Origin: Lusitaniella coriacea LEGE 07157
Lineage (GTDB): Bacteria > Cyanobacteriota > Cyanobacteriia > Cyanobacteriales > Spirulinaceae
DNA length: 64,000 bases
Assembly (NCBI RefSeq): GCF_015207425.1
Contig: NZ_JADEWZ010000001.1
Span: 124,001 to 188,000, forward strand
Reading direction: 5' to 3'
A program made the translations under genes and the position numbers. The notes below the pieces were generated by a model. That model was not told the origin of the DNA. It saw only the letters and a program-made list of their open reading frames with translations, and made no database searches. Below are positions 28,839 through 36,920 of this stretch, one piece after another (position 1 is the first letter of the stretch; every line of letters starts with the position of its first letter).

Positions 28839-28917
28839 TTAGGTAATCTGTCGTGCAACAACAAGATAGCGGAAAAGATATTCGGCAATTTCGAGATAGT
28901 TCTGTGCGACTGTGGGA
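28839..28917 (-). pseudogene. Duplicated 3' end of mtnB (direct repeat, left copy)
   Basis: 28843-28917 matches 33016-33090 at 74 of 75 positions (difference at 28878 versus 33051). Read on the minus strand it encodes the last ~26 codons of mtnB. Beyond the shared block the copy still has a synonymous Thr codon and a stop (TAA here, TAG at the intact gene), so the reading frame end is kept while bases differ. It lies exactly on the far side of the 4.2-kb insertion, as an attachment-site duplicate or a scar of recombination would. Confidence 0.9.
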
Positions 28918-28952
28918 AATATCGAGACGTTATCTGCAGCAATACAAGTTTC

Positions 28953-29149
28953 TATAGCAGTCCTCAATGATTTGTAATATTTTTGATCTTAGAAGCCTTG
29001 ATGTATAAGGATTTTGTATTTTCACTTTTCTGTATAGCGGTATGTAGTTGGGTGAAGCACCCTAGCATAGCTGTAATACCCTTAACGAAAGAATTTATCT
29101 GTATCTCACTTCAAACGAACACCGCCATAACTGAAATAGGACTGCTATA
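28953..29149. mobile_element. IS630-type MITE (197 bp)
   Basis: TATAGCAGTCCT (28953-28964) and AGGACTGCTATA (29138-29149) are perfect 12-bp terminal inverted repeats. If TA is the target duplication, the repeats proper are TAGCAGTCCT, the pattern expected of IS630/Tc1-mariner elements. The interior is AT-rich and encodes nothing. It lies between the mtnB fragment and the 1260-residue gene. Confidence 0.75.
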
Positions 29150-29204
29150 TGTGTAGTAATAATACTGAAGAACTATTTTTTCCTGATTCAGAGAAGATAT
29201 ACTT

Positions 29205-32200
29205 ATGATTCCTCCCAATTGGATTGATGCAACCGATCTAAATTCATGGGCGAACAGAAGAGATGCTCAAGGAAAACTACCACAGTTGCTACGTCGTTTG
29301 ATTCATGCGACTGTCCCACGACTTCAAAGAATTAGATTTCCAGCAGGGGAGAGTGTCCAAATGGGAGGCTGGGATGGAATTATAGAAACATCCGAAGGTA
29401 ACGCTTTTGTTCCTGATGGTTGTTCAGTCTGGGAATTAGGAGTAAACAGAAAGGTTAAAGGAAAAGCAGACGATGATTATCAAAAACGTTGTGCTGATTC
29501 TTTGGGATTGACCTCTTCTGAGACTACATTTGTTTTTGTAACTCCACGGCGCTGGGGAGGCAAAGATGATTGGATCAGAGCAAAGAATTCTGAAGGAATT
29601 TGGGCTGAGGTAATAGCATACGATGCAGATGACATAGAACAGTGGCTAGAACTCGCCCCAGCAGTTCATATCTGGTTAGCTCTATTGCTCGGAAAGTGGT
29701 CAGAGAATGATCAAGATATCGGTAGCTTTTGGGATGAATGGGTTAACGTAACTACACCATGCCTAACCTCTACATTGCATTTAGCTGGTAGAGAACAAAA
29801 TGTGGAAAAAGTGAAAAACTGGCTGAATGAACCGCCTTCAAAACTGACTATTCAGGCAAATTCTATTGAAGAAGCGATCGCGTTTTTTACGGCAATAATC
29901 TACGATCTGCCAGAGGATGAGCGAGTTCAATTCCTTTCTCGATGTGTTCTGGTGAAAAATGAGTCTTCATGGAGATATTTTGCTAGTTCTCAAGATTCAC
30001 TAATTTTGATACCTACATTCGAGCGACTTAAATCAATCCCCCAGGAACATCATGTTCTAGTTTCTGTTGGAAGAGAGATTAGTCCATCCAAAGACACCTT
30101 ACAGCTTTCAAGGCTATCTAGAGAAGGTTTTAGAAAAGCTCTGGCGAGCATGGGCTTCTCCTTGGAACGGGCTGATGCTTTATCCCAGGAATCTAAGAGA
30201 AGTTTGCTGGTACTACGTCGTTTGCTTGCATCTAATCCTGAAATACATACCCCTGATTGGGCGAAGCCTGAAAATGCGCGATCGCTTATCCCGGTATTGC
30301 TAGCTGGCGCATGGGATGAAACTAGAGAAGCTGACAAAGAAGCAATTGCTGCACTTGCTCGTAAAACTTATCAAGAAGTCATCAATGATATTTTACGTTG
30401 GCTAAACACTTCCGATCCACCCATTCGTAAGTTGGGGAATGTGTGGCAGCTAGTTTCTCGTGAAGTTACATGGCATTTTATCTCTCACTCTCTAGTTCGA
30501 GATGACTTTGAGATTCTTGAGACAACTGTATTGTCAGTTTTAGGAACACTCGATCCAAAGTATGAATTACCTATCGATCAGCAATTTGCTGCCAGTGTAT
30601 ATGGGAAAAACCTCCCTCATTCAAATTTTCTGCGAGAAGGATTAGCAGAGACTCTTGCGATCCTAGCAACGAGAGGAATACCGTCAGAAATTCAGGATAT
30701 AACAACAGCGCAAAGTAAAGTCAATGTAATTATTCGCAAGTTGCTAAATACTGACTCTGATTGGCAACAATGGGCTTCTCTTTCATACCTTCTACCTACG
30801 CTGGCTGAAGCTGCCCCCGAAGTATTTTTAGAAGTAGTAGAGCAAGAGCTTCAAAGTGATTTTCCTACTTTACTGGGTTTATTCCAAGAAAGTAGATGGG
30901 CATTGGGAGGTAGCCCCCATACAGGACTACTTTGGGCGCTTGAAACATTTGCTTGGAAACCCATCTATCTCTCACGAGTGACTTTGATTCTAGCAAAGCT
31001 ATCCAGGCTCGACCCTGGTGGTCATTTAGTCAATCGTCCGTTCAACAGTTTATGCGAAATATTTTTTTGCTGGAAACCTCAAACATCTGCTCCCCTCCAG
31101 CAAAGATTACGAGTCATTGATACTTTGTTGATTCGTGAGCCAGAAGTTGCATGGAATTTACTATGTAATCTGCTACCAAAAATTACTGGCGAACTCTCAC
31201 ATCCAATCTACAAACCTCGCTGGCGAGAATGGTTGATTGAATCTAGATCAAAAGTTACTTGTACAGAATATTGGCAGAATATTGAAGCTTTAATTCAACG
31301 GATTTTGACTCATGTAGGAAGCAATAGTAATAGATTATGTGATGTGATCGAACGGATAGAGTCTCTTCAGCCGAGCCTGCGAGATCGAGTTATTGATTTT
31401 ATTGCTTCAATTGACACTGCTAATATCCCAGATAGAGATATTGTAAAAGCTTGGGGTAGCCTTAGAAAAATCATCCAAAAACACAAAAAATACTCCAACG
31501 CCAAATGGGCAATGCAAACAGAGGTCATTGAACAGCTTGAATCTATTTATGAAAATTTGGAGCCTCATAGTCTAATTTTTAAATATGCTTGGTTATTCTC
31601 TGTTAATCCTCCTCTTTCAGACAGCACTGGTTTTGACTGGAAAACTAGGGACAAGAAAATAAAACAAGTTAGACATGAAGCTGTTAAAGAAATTTATTTT
31701 AAACTTGGTATCTCTGCTTTATTAGATCTGGCAATTCATGTTAAAGAACCAGGTCTACTCGGCGCTTCCATTGGTTGGCTCGAAGCGATAGACAAAGATG
31801 AAATACAGCTACTCAATAACTCATTGGGGCAACACAGCAAAGTATTACATGACTTTGGAATTGAATTTATTCGTGGTCGTTTAGGAGTTTCAGGATGGAG
31901 TTGGGCAGAAAAAGTCATATCTCTTGCAAAATCTGGAAATTGGCCGAAGAAACAGTTACTCAATTTCTTTCATGGTTTACCCTTTGAACAGGGTAGTTGG
32001 GATTTACTGTCTCTATTTGATGAGAAGTTCAAAACAACTTACTGGCAGACAATTTCAGCAATTGGGGTCAAATTAGATGATTGTAAAACAGCAGTGTGTA
32101 GATTGCTTAGTGTCAATCGTCCCTATGCTGCTTTAAATCTGGCTGCTTTGTATTTGAATAATCAATCTGGAGTTGTTTCTATACAGCCCAGAATCCTGGT

Positions 32201-32987
32201 AGAAATTCTTGAAAAAGCAGCTCTTATCGATCCACTGACAGAAATACCAACACCAGGTACACAACTACTTGACCACTATATCGAACAAATATTTTATGCT
32301 TTGGACGCTTCAGAATCAGTTGAAGAAAATGAGATTGCTAGACTGGAGTTGATTTATTTTTACTGGCTTCGTAATAGCAAGCGACAACCGAAGTTGCTCC
32401 ATCAAGAATTAGCTAGTAATCCGTTATTTTTTGCTGAAATTGTAAAGCTTGTATATAAATCAGAGGATAATCAAGAAGAATCAGTGAAATTCGATGAAGC
32501 AACGGTAGAAAGAGCTAGAATGAACTACGAGTTGCTTGAATCACTATATCAAGTACCTGGTCTTACTGAAGACGGGAATATTGACTCCACAAAACTCAGA
32601 GATTGGGTTCTAAAGGCACGAGAGGCTTGTCAGGAAAGTGGGAGAGGCGCAATTGGAGATCATCATATTGGCGAGCTTTTAGCATATGCACCAAAAGCAT
32701 CGGATGGACTCTGGCCTGATATAGCAGTCAGAGAGATTATTGAGGAGATTGCAAGTCGAGATATTGAACTAGGAATAGAAACTGGTGTTTATAATCTCCG
32801 GGGAGTTTGGAGTAAATCAATTGGTGAAGGAGGTATCCAAGAAAGACAACTGGCTGAAACTTACCGAGACTATGCTGATGCTATCGTAGATACTTATCCT
32901 CAAACTGCTTCAATGCTGTACAGAATAGCGAACGATTATGACTCTGTTGCTCATGGAGAGGATATTCAAGCAGAACTTAGAGATTAA
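29205..32987 (+). CDS. 1260-residue protein with nuclease-like N-terminus, possible defence gene
   Basis: ATG at 29205. Residues 1-155 look like a PD-(D/E)XK-type domain: GGWDG (Asp57), a strand with VWELG (Glu77), then KADDDYQKR (Lys87, Tyr92) and a core strand VFVTPRRW. Residues about 190-360 have the secondary-structure rhythm of a STAND/AAA-type core (REQNVEKVKNWL; SLILIPTFE as a Walker-B-like strand; HHVLVSVGRE), but no GxxxxGK[ST] loop is present, so nucleotide binding is doubtful. The remaining ~900 residues are helical repeats. No signal peptide. The DNA is AT-richer and poorer in HIP1 than its surroundings, and the gene sits inside a duplication of mtnB's end. Nuclease-plus-repeat architecture in an insertion suggests anti-phage defence; this is inference. 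Confidence 0.75.
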   Translation: MIPPNWIDATDLNSWANRRDAQGKLPQLLRRLIHATVPRLQRIRFPAGESVQMGGWDGIIETSEGNAFVPDGCSVWELGVNRKVKGKADDDYQKRCADSLGLTSSETTFVFVTPRRWGGKDDWIRAKNSEGIWAEVIAYDADDIEQWLELAPAVHIWLALLLGKWSENDQDIGSFWDEWVNVTTPCLTSTLHLAGREQNVEKVKNWLNEPPSKLTIQANSIEEAIAFFTAIIYDLPEDERVQFLSRCVLVKNESSWRYFASSQDSLILIPTFERLKSIPQEHHVLVSVGREISPSKDTLQLSRLSREGFRKALASMGFSLERADALSQESKRSLLVLRRLLASNPEIHTPDWAKPENARSLIPVLLAGAWDETREADKEAIAALARKTYQEVINDILRWLNTSDPPIRKLGNVWQLVSREVTWHFISHSLVRDDFEILETTVLSVLGTLDPKYELPIDQQFAASVYGKNLPHSNFLREGLAETLAILATRGIPSEIQDITTAQSKVNVIIRKLLNTDSDWQQWASLSYLLPTLAEAAPEVFLEVVEQELQSDFPTLLGLFQESRWALGGSPHTGLLWALETFAWKPIYLSRVTLILAKLSRLDPGGHLVNRPFNSLCEIFFCWKPQTSAPLQQRLRVIDTLLIREPEVAWNLLCNLLPKITGELSHPIYKPRWREWLIESRSKVTCTEYWQNIEALIQRILTHVGSNSNRLCDVIERIESLQPSLRDRVIDFIASIDTANIPDRDIVKAWGSLRKIIQKHKKYSNAKWAMQTEVIEQLESIYENLEPHSLIFKYAWLFSVNPPLSDSTGFDWKTRDKKIKQVRHEAVKEIYFKLGISALLDLAIHVKEPGLLGASIGWLEAIDKDEIQLLNNSLGQHSKVLHDFGIEFIRGRLGVSGWSWAEKVISLAKSGNWPKKQLLNFFHGLPFEQGSWDLLSLFDEKFKTTYWQTISAIGVKLDDCKTAVCRLLSVNRPYAALNLAALYLNNQSGVVSIQPRILVEILEKAALIDPLTEIPTPGTQLLDHYIEQIFYALDASESVEENEIARLELIYFYWLRNSKRQPKLLHQELASNPLFFAEIVKLVYKSEDNQEESVKFDEATVERARMNYELLESLYQVPGLTEDGNIDSTKLRDWVLKAREACQESGRGAIGDHHIGELLAYAPKASDGLWPDIAVREIIEEIASRDIELGIETGVYNLRGVWSKSIGEGGIQERQLAETYRDYADAIVDTYPQTASMLYRIANDYDSVAHGEDIQAELRD

Positions 32988-33011
32988 TGAGGCAACTGAG
33001 GCTTAGGTAAA

Positions 33012-33626
33012 CTAAGTAATCTGTCGTGCAACAACAAGATAGCGGAAAAGGTATTCGGCAATTTCGAGATAGTTCTGTGCGACTGTGGGAGAAGAACCCC
33101 ATACGGTAACGCCGTGGTTGCGGATGAGTAATGCCGGAATATCGGGAGGTGCGGCTTGAAAACGATCGCGCACTTCAGTCGCAATGTCCCGAACCGCTAG
33201 ATGGTTCTCGAATACAGGAATTTTTACTTCCGGGTTTTCTTGCCAAATTCCCAACCCTTTAATCATTTCCAAAGGCGGAAGAGGGAGGTATCCGTCGCGA
33301 CTAAAATTAGCAGCGATATTCGCCTCGACGGAGTGGACGTGATAGCACGCGCAAACATCGGGAAAAAGGTCGTAAATGGTTTGGTGGATGCTGGTTTCTG
33401 CCGAGGGACGGTTATTGGGGTTGGGGGATTCGATTACCGTACCATTGGGGTTAATCCGAACAAAATCGCGATCGCGCAAGTCTCCCTTTTGTTTCCCACT
33501 CGCCGTAATCCAAAAACTACTATCTTCCAAGCGCACCGATAAATTTCCCGCAGTTCCCACCATCCAACCCAGTTGATAAAATTGGCGCGCAGCAGCAATA
33601 ACAGCAGAACGAGGATCGGAAGTCAT
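33012..33626 (-). CDS. mtnB: Methylthioribulose-1-phosphate dehydratase
   Basis: 204 residues. Class II aldolase-like zinc enzyme of methionine salvage that dehydrates 5-methylthioribulose 1-phosphate. Seen: WMVGTAGNLSVRLEDSSFWITASGKQKGDL, SAETSIHQTIYDLFPDVCACYHVHSVEANIAA with the zinc His pair and catalytic Glu, and LLIRNHGVTVWGSSP with the third His. Transcribed with mtnX, which ends 26 bp upstream. Its stop codon lies at the boundary of the inserted 1260-residue gene; the last 75 bp or so are repeated at 28843-28917. Confidence 0.93.
   Translation of the reverse strand: MTSDPRSAVIAAARQFYQLGWMVGTAGNLSVRLEDSSFWITASGKQKGDLRDRDFVRINPNGTVIESPNPNNRPSAETSIHQTIYDLFPDVCACYHVHSVEANIAANFSRDGYLPLPPLEMIKGLGIWQENPEVKIPVFENHLAVRDIATEVRDRFQAAPPDIPALLIRNHGVTVWGSSPTVAQNYLEIAEYLFRYLVVARQIT
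33016..33090 (-). repeat. Direct repeat within mtnB 3' end (right copy)
   Basis: 75-bp block that is 74/75 identical to 28843-28917, in the same orientation. Start-to-start distance is 4173 bp. This copy belongs to the intact gene. Confidence 0.9.
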
Positions 33627-33651
33627 GGGAATCTATAATTTAGGAAAGGAC

Positions 33652-34335
33652 TCAAGCAGCGATAAATTGCTGTACGCGATCGCGGATATCAAAAAAGTCA
33701 TTCCAGGGAATATAAGGTTTACCTTCCCCTTCGAGATAGTCCTGCAAACGATCGCGCGCAAACACAATTTCAGCCTCCAGCGCCATATTAATATCCGTCA
33801 AAGAGTCCCCAATCGCAATGCGCGTTTGAGCGGGATACTGCGCCATAACCCGAACTTTTCCCATTAATTCCGTCTCCCCTTCAAAATCTTGAGATGGAAC
33901 GCGCAAATTTCCCGAACTTGTCTCGACTTCAACCGCCGCAATTGCACTCACCCGTTCGATTAGAGGCGATTCTCCCCCCTCCGAGCGACGCAACACCCGT
34001 TCCACCATATCTCGCAACCCTCCCGAAACCACAACAAAAGGAATCTCCCACTTTTGACAATCCTCTAGCAATTCCCGCAAACCGGAACGAGTGGGTTTAT
34101 CGTCGGCGAAAGCAATCATTTCAGGATAGCGTTCGGAAGGAATCGACTCTAACATCTGTCGTACCCCTTCCCGCAGCGTCAAGCGACGCGCATAAAGTTC
34201 TGGCATGATTTTTGCCGACAATTCGGGTGCAAAAGCTTTGAGCATTCCGGCAAAAGTTTCAACAGCCGTAATCGTGCCGTCAAAATCACAGAAAATAGTG
34301 TAGGGATTGGATTTAACCTTCGCTGGAGATGACAA
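33652..34335 (-). CDS. mtnX: HAD phosphatase of methionine salvage (HK-MTPenyl-1-P phosphatase)
   Basis: 227 residues from a TTG (34333-34335) with AGAGG 7 bp upstream; no better ATG is available. HAD motifs: CDFDGTIT (nucleophile and acid Asp), VVVSGG (motif II Ser), and IAIGDSLTDINMA (motif IV acids). The cap region (GMLKAFAPELSAKIMPELYARRLTLREGVRQML) matches MtnX-type phosphatases, which act on 2-hydroxy-3-keto-5-methylthiopentenyl-1-phosphate. Position directly upstream of mtnB supports this over a phosphoserine phosphatase call. No mtnA, mtnD or mtnW in the window. Confidence 0.88.
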   Translation of the reverse strand: MSSPAKVKSNPYTIFCDFDGTITAVETFAGMLKAFAPELSAKIMPELYARRLTLREGVRQMLESIPSERYPEMIAFADDKPTRSGLRELLEDCQKWEIPFVVVSGGLRDMVERVLRRSEGGESPLIERVSAIAAVEVETSSGNLRVPSQDFEGETELMGKVRVMAQYPAQTRIAIGDSLTDINMALEAEIVFARDRLQDYLEGEGKPYIPWNDFFDIRDRVQQFIAA

Positions 34336-34608
34336 ATCAAACCTCTTGTACGTTATAAATCATCTTGAGGGTACATAACTTTCCGACCTTTAGAACAACA
34401 CATCATCCCATGAACGAGAAAGTAATTTCAGCTTGGCACATTACCCCTTGAGTAAGATAAAGCGCGATCGCGCCCCAAACCATCCAAAATTTCCATCAGC
34501 CCTTGCCAGACCCTAGGACTCCGCTACAATAGCTCCAAGGTTAATGATAAGATGAGGCTCGTCTGCTTCTTTAGTATCGCGCGCGCAGATAATGGTGGTG
34601 AGGTTAAC

Positions 34609-36609
34609 ATGAAAGATCGCAAATTACTCAATCGTTCATCCGCTATTGGGACTGCGCGACCGCAACCCCCGAATGCCGCTCCCCCCTTCAATCCTATCTA
34701 TGAGTGGCAAGAACCCACCATTACCGAAAACGAAGAAACCCAACGCACTTCTCGGTGGAACTTTTCTTGGTTGATCAAATGGCAATTTTGGGCAACGATT
34801 GTCATTGCCATTGCTGGAACTACGGGCTTTTTTGCCACAGCGATGCTACTAAAACTTCCCGCGTTACCCAGTTGTCCCACCCTATTTGTACCAATGGCTT
34901 CCGCCTCGGTACGGCTCTATTGCGCTCAACTCTCCGCAGACAAACAAAGTTTAGAAGGATTGTTGCACGCGATCGACTTGGTGAAAGAATTACCCCTCGA
35001 TCATCCCATGCGCGAAGAAATCGAGCGGAATATCGAACAATGGGCAACAGAAATTTTGACCCTAGCAGAAGATAAATTTCAGGCGGGTAAACTTTCCAAA
35101 GCCATCGGAATGGCGCGCAAAATCCCCCAAAATACCGATGCTTACAAACTGGTAGACGAGCGGATTGCCCGATGGCAGTCCATTTGGTCTAAGGCAGAAG
35201 CCATCGTAGCAGAAGCCGAGAAATTAATGGTCGATTCCAGATGGGGATTGGCATTCCGCGAAGCCGCAAAACTCTTTACCGTCGGCAACAAACACTGGGC
35301 AACCACGCGCTACGAGCAATTAGTAGACACGATTCGCCTCGCTCAAGAAGAAAGTGGCAAGTTGGACAAAGCCTACGCTGCAATGCGCCGGGGAGGATCG
35401 GATAATCTCTTCAAAGCAATAGAACTTGCAGAGCAAATCAAACCAGAGAGTACTGCCTATAAGGAAGCCCAGAAATTGGTTAAAGAAGCGGGCGAAAAGC
35501 TGTACGAACTCGCGATGACTCAGTTGGAACGGGGAGATTGGTCTAGCGTCGCGCAAATCATCAATCGCTTGCCTGCTGCGATTAATAAACAAGAAGAAAT
35601 TAACGATCTAAATAGTTTAGCGGATGCGGGTTCTCAGGCAGGAATGGGTTCGGTGGCGGGTCTGGAAGCTGCGATTCGCGCCGCGCAAGGAATTCCGCCC
35701 GGTCGTCCCTTATACGATCGCGCTCAGAAATTGATCGGTCGCTGGCAACTGGAAATTCAGGATATCAATCATTTGACGAGAGCAGAAGAGTTAGCCAATT
35801 CAGGCGGACTGAATTACCTCACCGCAGCCATTGCTCAAGCACAATTGATTCCCCGTTCCAATCCTCGCTATTCCCAAGCTCAAAAACGGATTCGAGAGTG
35901 GACGGGTCAAATTGAGATATCGGAGGATCGACCCATTCTCGATCGCGCCCAGAGCTACGCTGGCAATGGAGATGATGCGAGTTTGCGCAAGGCAATTCAA
36001 GAAGCGCGATCGATTCGTTCCGGTCGCGCCTTATATCGAGAAGCGCAGCAGAAAATTGGTCAGTGGCGCAGTACTCTCCAACGCAACCAGGACGCACCCT
36101 ACCTCAACGAAGCGAGAGGGTTAGCCAGTTCGGGAGATTTACCCCAAGCGGTTGAATCTGCGCGTCGCATCCGTCCGGGACGTGTATTGTACGACGAAGC
36201 TCAGTCGGACGTTCGCCGTTGGCGCGATGAAATTCAGGGGAGAACGAATTTGGATCGCGCTTACCAATTGGCGAAAGAAGGAACCCCCGACGGGCTAGCG
36301 GCTGCGATTAATGCGGCGAAAAGCGTTCCTTCAGACAGTGATTCTTATAACCAAAGCGTCCAAGTGGCGAATAGTTGGAGCGAGCAACTGCTGGAAGCGG
36401 CACGACAGCGCTCTAGTTACGATCTCGGCGAGGCGATCGCGATCGCGCGGAAAATCCCCCCCGGAACCTCAGCTTATCCAGCCGCGCGATCGCACGTCGA
36501 GGTTTGGAAACAGCGTCTCGAACCCCAACTCCCGGAAAGCGCTCCGGAGTTGAATAATGAGGCTTCAACTTCACCTTCACCGCCCGATCTCACCCCTTTA
36601 ACCCAGTAG
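34609..36609 (+). CDS. Membrane-anchored helical-repeat protein, unknown function
   Basis: 666 residues from ATG 34609, with GGTGAGG about 5 bp upstream; the frame opens earlier at 34552. A cytoplasmic Pro-rich leader is followed by one membrane helix (WATIVIAIAGTTGFFATAMLL, about residues 62-85). The outer part consists of about ten repeats of roughly 45-70 residues with the pattern A-x-x-IP-x-x-x-x-x-Y-x-x-A-Q-x-x-I-x-x-W (for example IPPGRPLYDRAQKLIGRWQ; IRSGRALYREAQQKIGQWR). Such proteins occur widely in cyanobacteria and are sometimes mislabelled as chromosome segregation ATPases; no ATPase motif is present. A Pro-Ser tail ends it. Function unknown. Confidence 0.75.
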   Translation: MKDRKLLNRSSAIGTARPQPPNAAPPFNPIYEWQEPTITENEETQRTSRWNFSWLIKWQFWATIVIAIAGTTGFFATAMLLKLPALPSCPTLFVPMASASVRLYCAQLSADKQSLEGLLHAIDLVKELPLDHPMREEIERNIEQWATEILTLAEDKFQAGKLSKAIGMARKIPQNTDAYKLVDERIARWQSIWSKAEAIVAEAEKLMVDSRWGLAFREAAKLFTVGNKHWATTRYEQLVDTIRLAQEESGKLDKAYAAMRRGGSDNLFKAIELAEQIKPESTAYKEAQKLVKEAGEKLYELAMTQLERGDWSSVAQIINRLPAAINKQEEINDLNSLADAGSQAGMGSVAGLEAAIRAAQGIPPGRPLYDRAQKLIGRWQLEIQDINHLTRAEELANSGGLNYLTAAIAQAQLIPRSNPRYSQAQKRIREWTGQIEISEDRPILDRAQSYAGNGDDASLRKAIQEARSIRSGRALYREAQQKIGQWRSTLQRNQDAPYLNEARGLASSGDLPQAVESARRIRPGRVLYDEAQSDVRRWRDEIQGRTNLDRAYQLAKEGTPDGLAAAINAAKSVPSDSDSYNQSVQVANSWSEQLLEAARQRSSYDLGEAIAIARKIPPGTSAYPAARSHVEVWKQRLEPQLPESAPELNNEASTSPSPPDLTPLTQ

Positions 36610-36650
36610 GGATGCAGGCAATAGCGAATCGTTCTATAATTGAGGGATGC

Positions 36651-36722
36651 GCGGGTATAGTTCAGTGGTAGAACGTCAGCTTCCCAAGCTGAATGTCGTC
36701 GGTTCGAGTCCGATTACCCGCT
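36651..36722 (+). tRNA. tRNA-Gly(CCC)
   Basis: Full cloverleaf: acceptor arms GCGGGTA (36651-36657) and TACCCGC (36715-36721), discriminator T, D arm GTTC...GAAC, anticodon stem TCAGC/GCTGA around the loop TTCCCAA (anticodon CCC), and T arm GTCGG-TTCGAGT-CCGAT. No CCA is encoded. It is the anchor of the scarred integration region that follows. Confidence 0.95.
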
Positions 36723-36784
36723 TCTTAAAAGACGCACCGCACAAAGGTTTCAATAAGTATCCCCTTGTAATAGTGCCAATATTT

Positions 36785-36919
36785 TGAACCCGAAATGAGT
36801 CCGGTGGGAGTGCCTTAAACCCGCATGACTTCGTAGGGGGTGAACCCGAAATGAACCCGAAATTGACCCCTGATTTTGAACCCGAAATGACCCCGAAATC
36901 CTCAAAAATGAACCCGAAG
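36785..36919. repeat. Short direct repeats between tRNA-Gly and the recombinase
   Basis: TGAACCCGAA occurs at 36785, 36841, 36876 and 36909, with further near copies (ATGAACCCGAA at 36851, GACCCCGAA around 36890). The block lies between the tRNA 3' end and the recombinase stop, where arm-type integrase sites of an attP would be. The repetition is seen; the role is inference. Confidence 0.7.
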
Positions 36920-36920
36920 T

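Noticed and set aside
28839-28917. A separate small gene at the mtnB-like fragment
   Set aside because: It has no start and matches only the last codons of mtnB, so it is a duplicate of its 3' end.
29205-32987. Calling the 1260-residue protein a STAND NTPase such as Avs
   Set aside because: No Walker A loop is visible in the expected place, so the NTPase name would not be supported by the sequence.
36785-36919. Closely spaced TGAACCCGAA repeats as a CRISPR array
   Set aside because: Repeat units are about 10 bp and spacing is irregular (between 10 and 56 bp). CRISPR repeats are longer and evenly spaced; no cas1/cas2 is near.
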